A stretch of DNA of 64,000 bases from Stieleria sp. JC731 (lineage in GTDB: Bacteria; Planctomycetota; Planctomycetia; Pirellulales; Pirellulaceae): the NCBI RefSeq assembly GCF_020966635.1, contig NZ_JAJKFQ010000002.1:124001-188000 (forward strand). Direction: 5' to 3'. The position numbers were made by a program, and so were the translations under genes. The notes under the pieces were generated by a model that made no database searches, was not told the DNA's origin, and saw nothing but the letters and a program-made list of their open reading frames with translations. Positions 55,108-64,000 of this stretch are shown here, one piece after another. Numbering within the stretch: position 1 is the stretch's first letter; each line of letters begins with the position of its first letter.

Positions 55108-55122
55108 ATGCACCCGGTGCAT
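55108..55122. promoter_or_regulatory. 15-bp palindrome upstream of katG
   Basis: ATGCACC-C-GGTGCAT is a perfect 7-bp inverted repeat around a single base, 126 bp before the katG start. It could be an operator. A related ATGCATT follows at about 55139. Not a sigma-54 promoter by sequence. Confidence 0.4.
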
Positions 55123-55220
55123 TGCAACCATCCGGTCTATGCATTGGAAATCTAGTTCCCAGGGGCCTACAGTTGTTCGAAAGTAATGAACTTTTGGGCT
55201 CTGTCGCCTGAAAGTGTTGA

Positions 55221-57596
<2,376 letters not shown>

Positions 57597-57695
57597 GCAT
57601 TCCTCGCCGATCACTCATCGTCCTCGACGCGATTGACCAATCGATCGGAGTCTCCGCGGATCAGTGGCGATCGCAACAGCGTGTAAACATTTCGT

Positions 57696-57723
57696 AACGC
57701 AGGCATGACGCCTGCGTTTTTTT
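57696..57723 (+). terminator. Intrinsic terminator of katG
   Basis: Perfect 9-bp stem AACGCAGGC (57696-57704) with GCCTGCGTT (57710-57718), 5-nt loop ATGAC, then seven T (57717-57723 overlap). 100 bp after the katG stop. Confidence 0.93.
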
Positions 57724-57890
57724 GTGCAATGACCAAGCGGCCGAATGTAGTTCAGCAATATTTCATGCCGCTGAAACAAAATTCCACTGCTGCGAACCAT
57801 TCACGTTTTGGCTGGTGAAATTTAACGCCTGCGTAGGGAAGGCGGTATCATGTCTGTCGCAATTCCACTTTCGAAAAACCTACGCTCAGC

Positions 57891-58640
57891 ATGACAGATT
57901 TAATGCGATACCGAACATCGTTGACCCGTTTGCCCTTCGTTCTGACCTGTTTACTCATGGGGTTCACCAGCCAAGCGGTTGCGAACGAGGTGACTCCTCA
58001 GATCTCCGTGAACCGATGTGACGACTTCAAAGTCACCGGCAAAGGCGACTCCGCCGCATGGCAGAAAGCCGATTGGGTCAAGCTAAACCGCCGGGACGGC
58101 GGAGACCTAACCTACGACGCACAGATCAAAATGCTTTATTCAGAAACGGGCGTGTACGTCTTATTTAGTGGCAGCGACAAAAAGCTGACGTCGACGATGA
58201 CCAAGGATTTTGCAGACCTTTGGAACGAAGACGTCTATGAATGCTTCTTCTGGACAGATGAAGCTCATCCGATTTATTTCGAATACGAGATTTCGCCTCT
58301 CGGCTACGAGCTTCCTATCTTGGTTCCGAACATTGATGGCGACTTCCTTGGCTGGCGACCTTGGCACTACGAAGGCGAACGTCGAATCCAAAAACAGGTC
58401 TCTGCAATTGGCGGCCCCAATGAATCGATGGCTAACGTCTCTGGTTGGACTGCGGAAGTCTTCATTCCCTATGCGGTCTTGAAACCGCTTCAAAACTTGC
58501 CGCCGAAATCAGGAACAAAGTGGCGAGCCAACTTTTACCGTGTTGACTACGATTCCCAACCGTCTACCGCTTGGGATTGGTCGCGAGTTGGCAAAAGTTT
58601 CCACGAAATCAACAAGTTCGGAACTCTATTGTTCCAGTAG
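57891..58640 (+). CDS. Exported CBM9-like carbohydrate-binding protein
   Basis: 249 residues from ATG. Signal peptide about 1-32 (LTCLLMGFTSQAVANE). Mature region is a single CBM9-like beta-sandwich: AWQKADWVKLN near the start, MLYSETGVYVLFSG, the aromatic LWNEDVYECFFW and YFEYEISPLG, and the closing NFYRVDYDSQPSTAWDW...SFHEINKFGTLLF. Such proteins bind plant or algal polysaccharides and occur next to glycoside hydrolases. It ends 15 bp from the convergent GH32 gene. Confidence 0.87.
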   Translation: MTDLMRYRTSLTRLPFVLTCLLMGFTSQAVANEVTPQISVNRCDDFKVTGKGDSAAWQKADWVKLNRRDGGDLTYDAQIKMLYSETGVYVLFSGSDKKLTSTMTKDFADLWNEDVYECFFWTDEAHPIYFEYEISPLGYELPILVPNIDGDFLGWRPWHYEGERRIQKQVSAIGGPNESMANVSGWTAEVFIPYAVLKPLQNLPPKSGTKWRANFYRVDYDSQPSTAWDWSRVGKSFHEINKFGTLLFQ

Positions 58641-58655
58641 CCCTAGGGACACACG

Positions 58656-60914
58656 TCACTTTGCTGGCCAGGCCGAACGCAGTTCATGTACGCGTAGTGA
58701 CTGCACGTCAACTTGGCCACCACGAACTTCAAAGTGCAATCGATTGTTGGTTGCGTCCATGTTGAAAGGCAGTGGCACATAGCACAGACCATCACTCGCA
58801 AAGACCTCCACACCAGTACGATCACAATAGATCGTCAGCTTTTGTTTCCCGCCACGCATCGGGGCGGGGACGGTGCGATCGTCCACTCGCAATTCTTGAT
58901 TCTTCGGATCGTAAACGACCATCACATCGCGAATATTGAAAATCACTTCGCTGGCATCTCCGGGATCAAACTCAACCTGCAGCTCAATCAGGTCACTTCG
59001 AATATCGTCGATCGGATTGGCATCGCCTTCAGAAATCGTGAATGATCCCAGATCATGTGTCTCCTGCCTTAGTTGGTCCAATTCCTGTACCGGCGTGAAC
59101 GTCATTCGTGGGCCATCGTCTGTCGAAACCAGACGCAGTTCCAACGGAATGGTCATGCTTTGGTTGAATGGCATCCCTCGCGTTTCGGTTTGCCACCATC
59201 CGATTTGAATCCGCCGGCCATCTTTCTCCGGGATATCGCTAAACGTCTGTGCCGCGTAGAAGCCACGGCCTCGATGACCGGGCAAACGTTCATGTTCTGG
59301 GGTGAAGCGTTTTCCATCGAACGTACCGATCGCGTAGACGCTGTCAGCGGCGGTTAGAACCCATTTCTTATTCGCAGGATCACCATCGATCGCTAGTTCA
59401 AAGAAATCAGGACACTCAAATAGATAGCGACCACCGGGGGAGTCTCCTTCACTGATACTGGCCAATTCCCAATCACGCAGGTTCTTGGATGTATAAAAGT
59501 GGACGGTATGTTTGCCTTCCAACTCAACGTACAGCACCATCACCCAGTGTTGGCTTGGTTCATGCCAGATGACTTTTGGATCACGATTGCCTGCGGTCAC
59601 CTCGTCGATGATCGGGTTGCCATCGTATTTAGTGAAGTTGCGACCGTCATTGCTGTACGCAAGCCCTTGAATGGTTGGACTGCCTGCTGCGGTATAGAAC
59701 AACACGAGTGGTGGCTTGCCATTTTTTCCGAAGCCGCTGGTATTGTTCCAATCAACAACAGCGCTGCCGCTGAACATCGGCCCCATCTGATCGGGTAGCA
59801 ATTCGTCCCGAAGTTCAGTCCAGTGGACCATGTCACGGCTGACCGCATGCCCCCAGTGCATATTCCCCCAACCCCAGCCATACGGATTGTGTTGGAAGAA
59901 CAGATGGTATTCACCGTTATAGTAAACCATCCCGTTGGGATCATTGTTCCAACCGCGTGCGGGTGAAAAGTGGAACTGACCACGTTTGGGTTCTTGATAG
60001 AGGTTATCGCTCCGTTTGCGTTCATCCAAAACGTCAAGATGTGAAAGTGCATGCGATGACTCAGGCAACTGATCAACACGAACCGTCAACTCTTTGTCAG
60101 CCCACTGACGAACATCCATCGGTGCCCACCAATCGACCTGCCCGTCTGCAAGTTCCATGGTGTTGACCACGGCGACCTTACCGTCGACTAAAAGTGTGAC
60201 GGTTCGCTTCGGTGCGCCATTCTTGATTGGAAAATTCAAGAATTGTGCATCGGCAATCAGGCTACGCTCGGCATTGCGAATCGGTCCCGCAGGTCGCTCA
60301 TCAGTTTGCACAATATAATCGACGTTGATGTGCCCCCAACCTCCGGTGGCTTGATCAACAATGCGGATTGATGCTTGACTCCCTTTAAACTCTTTCACGT
60401 CCCAAGAGTCTTGTTCAAGCGATTCACTTCCTCCTGCTTGATCATTCAACCCTGTCGCCGTTCGTACGATCTCGCCATCGATCATCAACTGCAACGCCAA
60501 TCGCTCGGGGTCTTTTCCACCACCGATTAAGAATCCGATGTAATCACGCTCGATTCTAAAAGGCGGTGACACCAAAGTACCGGTGGTCTTATCACCTTCA
60601 AAAAAACTATTGACCAAGCCTTCACCTTGGTACCCGTCGACACTCATTTGCCCTGGCAGCGTTCCGCGGGCAGGGCCTGCACCAAAAGCGTTGCCCGTGA
60701 CAGACCATGGCGAATAGGTTTTCGATTCGAAGTCGGCGACGGTCAAGTCATCAGCTGCCGAAGCGACAGCGGAATCGCAGCAAGCCGGAACGATCAATGC
60801 CAAGACCGCCAAGCTGCGTCGCAACAAAGAATTTGAATCCGAATTGCATCGAATTTCGGTGGCGAAAGGAATCATATTGAATGACAAGCGATGGGGAAGG
60901 AACCGGAGGATCAT
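58656..60914 (-). CDS. GH32 fructan hydrolase (levanase/inulinase type), exported
   Basis: 752 residues from ATG at 60914; ATG 60875 (Met14) would also give a signal peptide (LAVLALIVPACCDSAVASA). About 60-300 is a beta-rich N-terminal domain not typical of all GH32 enzymes. Catalytic part: NDPNG with the nucleophile D325, FSGSAVVDWNNTSGFG, NRDPKVIW (transition-state Asp) and FECPDFFEL (acid/base Glu). C-terminal beta-sandwich about 610-750. Releases fructose from levan or inulin, outside the cell. Divergent from the PAS-AraC regulator, which is a likely activator. Confidence 0.93.
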   Translation of the reverse strand: MILRFLPHRLSFNMIPFATEIRCNSDSNSLLRRSLAVLALIVPACCDSAVASAADDLTVADFESKTYSPWSVTGNAFGAGPARGTLPGQMSVDGYQGEGLVNSFFEGDKTTGTLVSPPFRIERDYIGFLIGGGKDPERLALQLMIDGEIVRTATGLNDQAGGSESLEQDSWDVKEFKGSQASIRIVDQATGGWGHINVDYIVQTDERPAGPIRNAERSLIADAQFLNFPIKNGAPKRTVTLLVDGKVAVVNTMELADGQVDWWAPMDVRQWADKELTVRVDQLPESSHALSHLDVLDERKRSDNLYQEPKRGQFHFSPARGWNNDPNGMVYYNGEYHLFFQHNPYGWGWGNMHWGHAVSRDMVHWTELRDELLPDQMGPMFSGSAVVDWNNTSGFGKNGKPPLVLFYTAAGSPTIQGLAYSNDGRNFTKYDGNPIIDEVTAGNRDPKVIWHEPSQHWVMVLYVELEGKHTVHFYTSKNLRDWELASISEGDSPGGRYLFECPDFFELAIDGDPANKKWVLTAADSVYAIGTFDGKRFTPEHERLPGHRGRGFYAAQTFSDIPEKDGRRIQIGWWQTETRGMPFNQSMTIPLELRLVSTDDGPRMTFTPVQELDQLRQETHDLGSFTISEGDANPIDDIRSDLIELQVEFDPGDASEVIFNIRDVMVVYDPKNQELRVDDRTVPAPMRGGKQKLTIYCDRTGVEVFASDGLCYVPLPFNMDATNNRLHFEVRGGQVDVQSLRVHELRSAWPAK

Positions 60915-60984
60915 TGCATCCTAGCTTGACAACTGCCCCAGGAAACGTCTTTTGGGTTGCTGCCATTCTTATTATGATCCGGCC

Positions 60985-61740
60985 ATGAACCCCAAGCAAT
61001 TTCAGCAGCGTTTTTTCGAGAGTTTGGCTGATCCATCGGGGATTCGCAGCATTTTCGACTACCTTCCCGGCATCTACTTTTTTGTGAAGGATCGTCAGCG
61101 GCGCCTCGTTACCGCCAGTGCGATGATCCTTGAACGCTTGGGGATGGACAACGAAGCCGACTTCATCGGAAAGATTGACGAAGAGGTTTACCCAAAACAA
61201 TTGGCGGCGGCGTATCGGGCGGACGATGAATGGGTCTTCCAATCAGCCAAGCCTTTAGTCAATCGATTGGAAGTCTGGCTGGACGAAGACCGTCGCCCGG
61301 ATTGGTGCGTGACGACGAAGCTGCCTTTATTTGGAAAGCCACTTTCGGATCAGCAGCCAGCCCCCGTGGTCGGGTTGATGGGAATCTCACGCCGCGACCT
61401 CGATCGAGAGGTTCTACGACCGGTCAATGAAGCGACTCAAGCGGTGGACTATCTACGCACTCGTCTTGATCGAATCGTTTCGGCGGAGGAACTGGCCAAA
61501 GGGATCGGCACATCGGTGCGGACTTTGAATCGTAAGATCAACGAAACCTTTGGCATCCCTCCCTATGAATTAATGTTGCGAATGCGAATCCAATCGGCCG
61601 CCGAGTCATTGCTCCGTTCTGATGAAGAGATCTGCCGCATTGCTGTTGACCACGGCTTTTGCGATCAAAGCACGTTCACACAACACTTCCGAAAACGCAT
61701 GGGTATGACCCCACGCCAATTCCGACTCGCCCACCGCTAA
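60985..61740 (+). CDS. PAS-AraC family transcriptional regulator
   Basis: 251 residues from ATG 60985 (an in-frame TTG lies at 60952). PAS domain at about 10-130 (IFDYLPGIYFFVKDRQRRLVTAS), then an AraC/XylS DNA-binding domain about 150-250 with two helix-turn-helix units (AKGIGTSVRTLNRKINETFG, and CRIAVDHGFCDQSTFTQHFRKRMGMTPRQFR). Divergently arranged with GH32, 70 bp apart, so it probably controls that gene. Confidence 0.93.
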   Translation: MNPKQFQQRFFESLADPSGIRSIFDYLPGIYFFVKDRQRRLVTASAMILERLGMDNEADFIGKIDEEVYPKQLAAAYRADDEWVFQSAKPLVNRLEVWLDEDRRPDWCVTTKLPLFGKPLSDQQPAPVVGLMGISRRDLDREVLRPVNEATQAVDYLRTRLDRIVSAEELAKGIGTSVRTLNRKINETFGIPPYELMLRMRIQSAAESLLRSDEEICRIAVDHGFCDQSTFTQHFRKRMGMTPRQFRLAHR

Positions 61741-61752
61741 CACGTGCCCCCC

Positions 61753-62934
61753 TCAGTCTGCGAGCCAAGCAGCGAGGGTTGCTTCGGCAGATTCCTCGGT
61801 GGCTTTGGGCTGGAGATCTTTTTGCATTGCTCCTGCTAGACGAGCAACATAGTCAATCGTGCTTTCGAGTGTTTCGTCGCTTGCGGTTGCGTCTAGCTTA
61901 GCGACATAGAAGACGATATAGCCACTGTCATTCTTCTCGATCGCCCAGGATCCGATCTTCGTTGCAGAGTTCTGTCGCATCAGACGCATCATCAAGTCTT
62001 CGGCAGGTGTGGTTTGACTGGTCTGAACCGTCGACCAGATCCGCCGCACATCCGCTCGACCGTGATACTCGGTATGCTTGGCAACAAAAACCGCTTGGGT
62101 CGTCTCGCTGCCGATCGAACGATCAATTTGGTAGTGACCGCTGGCATGTTTTGTGTATTCGATACCTGCCTCATCGAGCAACAATCGCGTTGCCAATGGA
62201 GCACTCTTCCATGGGCTTCGAAGTATCTGGCGGATCTCGCTAACATCGACGCAAAAGCTGACCAGAGCACTTTGTGGCGAAAACGATTGTGCCAGTGCGA
62301 CCAATTCACCCTTCTCGTTAACGATCGGCCCTCCACTGTCACCCGGCTTGATCGGGCTTTGTGTTTCGACAGCCATAAAGTCATGCTCACCATGAGTCGA
62401 CTTGAATTTCTTTTGATAAACCGAGCGAACAGTTCCGGAGGTGTAGACCCACAGGATATCGCTGTCACCAGGGTTTCCGACCAAGTCGACTTTCGTGCCG
62501 GGCGTCGTACTCTGCTCTGCCAGCGTGATCGGTGAAACCGATTCAGGGACGCGTGGTAGCTGAATCAATGCCAAGTCACGACGACGGTCGACAGCAATGA
62601 CGTCTCCCTGCAGCCCCAATTTTAGAATGTTCTGCAGGTAGTGCTTTCGCCGAACGGCAAGCTTTCCGCCAGGCGAGTCGGGAAAGAAAACAACCGCTTT
62701 TCGACTGTCGCCGACGACGTGCGAGTTGGTTAACAACAACCGTTTTTCCGCGTCGACGTAGACACCGGTACCCGTGCTGGTTTCGTTTTCTGCATTGCTG
62801 GTGATCACCCAAGCGACACTTTGAAGGACCTGCTGATACTGGCCTGAATCGGCACGGACCGAACGCAAATTGACGACGGTTGCGGTCAAGACGATCGCGA
62901 TGCAAAGGATTGTTCGTGGAATTCTGAATGACAT
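61753..62934 (-). CDS. Exported trypsin-like serine protease
   Basis: 393 residues from ATG, GAGG upstream. Signal peptide 1-29. S1-type catalytic triad: H72 in TNSHVVGD, D119 in DRRRDLALIQL, S199 in KPGDSGGPI. The family's GDSGGP is intact, so active. DegP-like without PDZ; the last about 140 residues are a helical/beta domain with no PDZ signature. Acts probably in the periplasm. It ends 12 bp from the convergent AraC gene. Confidence 0.9.
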   Translation of the reverse strand: MSFRIPRTILCIAIVLTATVVNLRSVRADSGQYQQVLQSVAWVITSNAENETSTGTGVYVDAEKRLLLTNSHVVGDSRKAVVFFPDSPGGKLAVRRKHYLQNILKLGLQGDVIAVDRRRDLALIQLPRVPESVSPITLAEQSTTPGTKVDLVGNPGDSDILWVYTSGTVRSVYQKKFKSTHGEHDFMAVETQSPIKPGDSGGPIVNEKGELVALAQSFSPQSALVSFCVDVSEIRQILRSPWKSAPLATRLLLDEAGIEYTKHASGHYQIDRSIGSETTQAVFVAKHTEYHGRADVRRIWSTVQTSQTTPAEDLMMRLMRQNSATKIGSWAIEKNDSGYIVFYVAKLDATASDETLESTIDYVARLAGAMQKDLQPKATEESAEATLAAWLAD

Positions 62935-63567
62935 CTGTGCACCTCTATTCGCCTGTGCGATTGAAAAAGCGTTGATTCTTCAATGCCTAGCGAAAGAACC
63001 GACCAGATGTTTCAGATATTCCTCGTTTTGAATTCCAACCCATTATTTCACGGCTCAAACCGACGTTTCTGGGGCTCAATTCGCTAGTCGAAGATCTTGT
63101 CCGCACTCACTCAACCGTCGCTTGCGCGATAACGGCTCAGTTGGTATTCCCATGAGCCGCTTTGGCGTTAGCCGCGGTTGTTGCCTGCCTTGTTTGCACC
63201 CACTCAACCGTCGCTAGCGCGATAACGGCTCAGTTGGTATTCCCATGAGCCGCTTTGGCGTTAGCCGCGGTTGTTGCCTGTCTTGTTTGCACCCAGTCAA
63301 CCGTCGCTAGCGCGATAACGGCTCAGTTGGTTTTCCCATGAGCCGCTTCGGCGTTAGCCGCGGTTGTTGCCTGTCTTGTTTGCACCCACTCAACCGTCGC
63401 TAGCGCGATAACGGCTCAGTTGGTATGCCCATGAGCCGCTTCGGCGCTAGCCGCGGTTGAATTCATTTGCCTAAATCCAGCACGCGGATAACCGACGCTA
63501 ACGCGTTTCGGCTCATCGACCCTAACAAAACATGAGCCGCTTCGGCGCATCGCCAGGTCCCGTGCTT
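62935..63567. other. Intergenic region, mostly repeats
   Basis: 633 bp. Holds the promoter of the protease gene, then four 93-bp repeats (listed separately). A derived fragment with GGCTCATCG and ATGAGCCGCTTCGGCG at 63509-63547 suggests an old partial copy. Confidence 0.6.
63111..63460. repeat. Four tandem copies of a 93-bp palindromic repeat
   Basis: Copies start at 63111, 63204, 63297 and 63390, an exact 93-bp period, the last truncated after GCCGCGGTTG. Units are about 95% identical. Each contains CGGCTCA...TGAGCCG and CAACCG...CGGTTG nested palindromes, giving a folded unit. Shares the GGCGTTAGCCRCGGTT core with the 88-bp repeats at 9791. Not CRISPR: there are no variable spacers. Confidence 0.92.
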
Positions 63568-64000
63568 CTAGGTCGCCGAAGGCCGTGCCACCGCATTGCA
63601 ACCACGGCAGACTCGATTCAGCGTCGCATCCAACTCGGCCAAACGAAACGGCTTTCCGATACAGGCATCGGGCTGGAACATTCGATCAAGAAAGCGTTCT
63701 TGGATCTCGTTCACCACACCACTACAGATGATGACGGGGATCTCACTGTCGTGTTGCTTGATCAGTTCGAGCGTGTCGACTCCTGATACCATTGGCATGA
63801 TCAAATCCAAGATGACAACATCAGGACACAAACCTTTGGCAAGCTGATCGAGGGCATCAGAACCGTTGTCGACGGCTGTTACCCGGTGGCCTAGTTCCTC
63901 AAAACTTAGCTTGGCTATTCGGCGAACCTCATCATCATCATCGACCAATAAGATGTGGTACGTCGGCAGATCGCCGATGTCGTCTGGTCGATTGATTTCT
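63568..64000 (-). CDS. Receiver-domain protein, C-terminal part (5' end outside window)
   Basis: Open frame from the window edge to stop at 63568, 144 residues visible. A complete receiver domain: DDDDEV acidic pocket after HILLV, phosphoacceptor Asp in VVILDLIMPMVSG, the conserved Ser/Thr in VIICSG and Lys in CIGKPF. The reading frame continues upstream past 63948 with EINRPDDIGDLPTYHI, so the domain is probably the C-terminal module of a hybrid histidine kinase or multi-domain regulator. Confidence 0.88.
   Translation of the reverse strand, partial: EINRPDDIGDLPTYHILLVDDDDEVRRIAKLSFEELGHRVTAVDNGSDALDQLAKGLCPDVVILDLIMPMVSGVDTLELIKQHDSEIPVIICSGVVNEIQERFLDRMFQPDACIGKPFRLAELDATLNRVCRGCNAVARPSAT

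Noticed and set aside
55100-55140. Sigma-54 promoter upstream of katG
   Set aside because: GG and GC are not at the required -24/-12 spacing.
63111-63460. CRISPR array
   Set aside because: Units are 93 bp, nearly identical and contiguous, with no spacers and no cas genes.

Overview
This window looks like chromosomal DNA of a planctomycete, probably of the Pirellulaceae (Rhodopirellula-like). Several hallmark families point there: two formylglycine-type sulfatases; PSCyt1/DUF1549/DUF1553 cytochrome proteins paired with DUF1501 proteins; a secreted protein opening with an LEPR-XLL type N-terminus; an ECF sigma factor next to a Ser/Thr kinase carrying TPRs; a DUF1080 protein; and lipid A genes (lpxD, lpxI). 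No rRNA, tRNA, CRISPR array, prophage or insertion sequence was recognised.

Layout. 1-7.2 kb (minus strand): a secreted matrixin-like protein cut by the window edge, a membrane Ser/Thr kinase with TPRs, its ECF sigma factor and a secreted protein of unknown function. 7.6-9.7 kb: lpxD-lpxI, followed by three 88-bp tandem repeats. 10.1-14.9 kb: a DUF1080 protein and two convergent sulfatases separated by a clear terminator. 15.1-15.9 kb: two small proteins. 16.1-28.6 kb: a six-gene minus-strand operon, ECF sigma - FecR - PSCyt1/DUF1553 - DUF1501 - LamG/PSCyt1/DUF1553 - DUF1501, probably a regulated surface-polymer degradation module. 28.7-34 kb: HDAC-family hydrolase, c-type cytochrome, a duplicated intergenic element carrying an 11-bp satellite, cmoA-cmoB, and a diadenylate cyclase-like protein.

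34.1-39.8 kb (minus strand) is the most interesting region. It encodes a helical-repeat (ARM/HEAT-like) protein, a SWIM zinc-finger protein and a retron-type reverse transcriptase, the gene set I recall for type XIII retrons. Between the first two genes lies a predicted msr-msd RNA: 12-nt perfectly complementary ends (37981-37992 and 37770-37781) enclosing a long 24-bp hairpin (37827-37894). This RNA covers the apparent 5' end of the SWIM gene, so I place that start at the ATG at 37753.

40.8-44.7 kb: polysaccharide polymerase/ligase, Wzz-like chain-length protein, trmL. 45.0-49.1 kb (plus strand): zinc-ribbon membrane protein, HD hydrolase, nagB and a YpdA-type reductase, the first three overlapping. 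49.3-52.3 kb: miaA, a GNAT acetyltransferase, a carboxylate-amine ligase. 52.4-57.6 kb: a redox group of AhpD-like protein, sigma-54 activator with a four-cysteine GAF domain, and an exported catalase-peroxidase. 57.9-62.9 kb: a CBM9-like protein, a GH32 fructan hydrolase divergent from a PAS-AraC regulator, and a secreted trypsin-like protease. The window closes with four 93-bp tandem repeats and the C-terminal receiver domain of a signalling protein cut by the edge.

Themes: environmental polysaccharide breakdown (sulfatases, GH32, CBM9, DUF1080, PSCyt1 modules), anticodon-loop tRNA modification (CmoA, CmoB, TrmL, MiaA), thiol/peroxide handling (YpdA, AhpD-like, KatG) and one retron defence locus.
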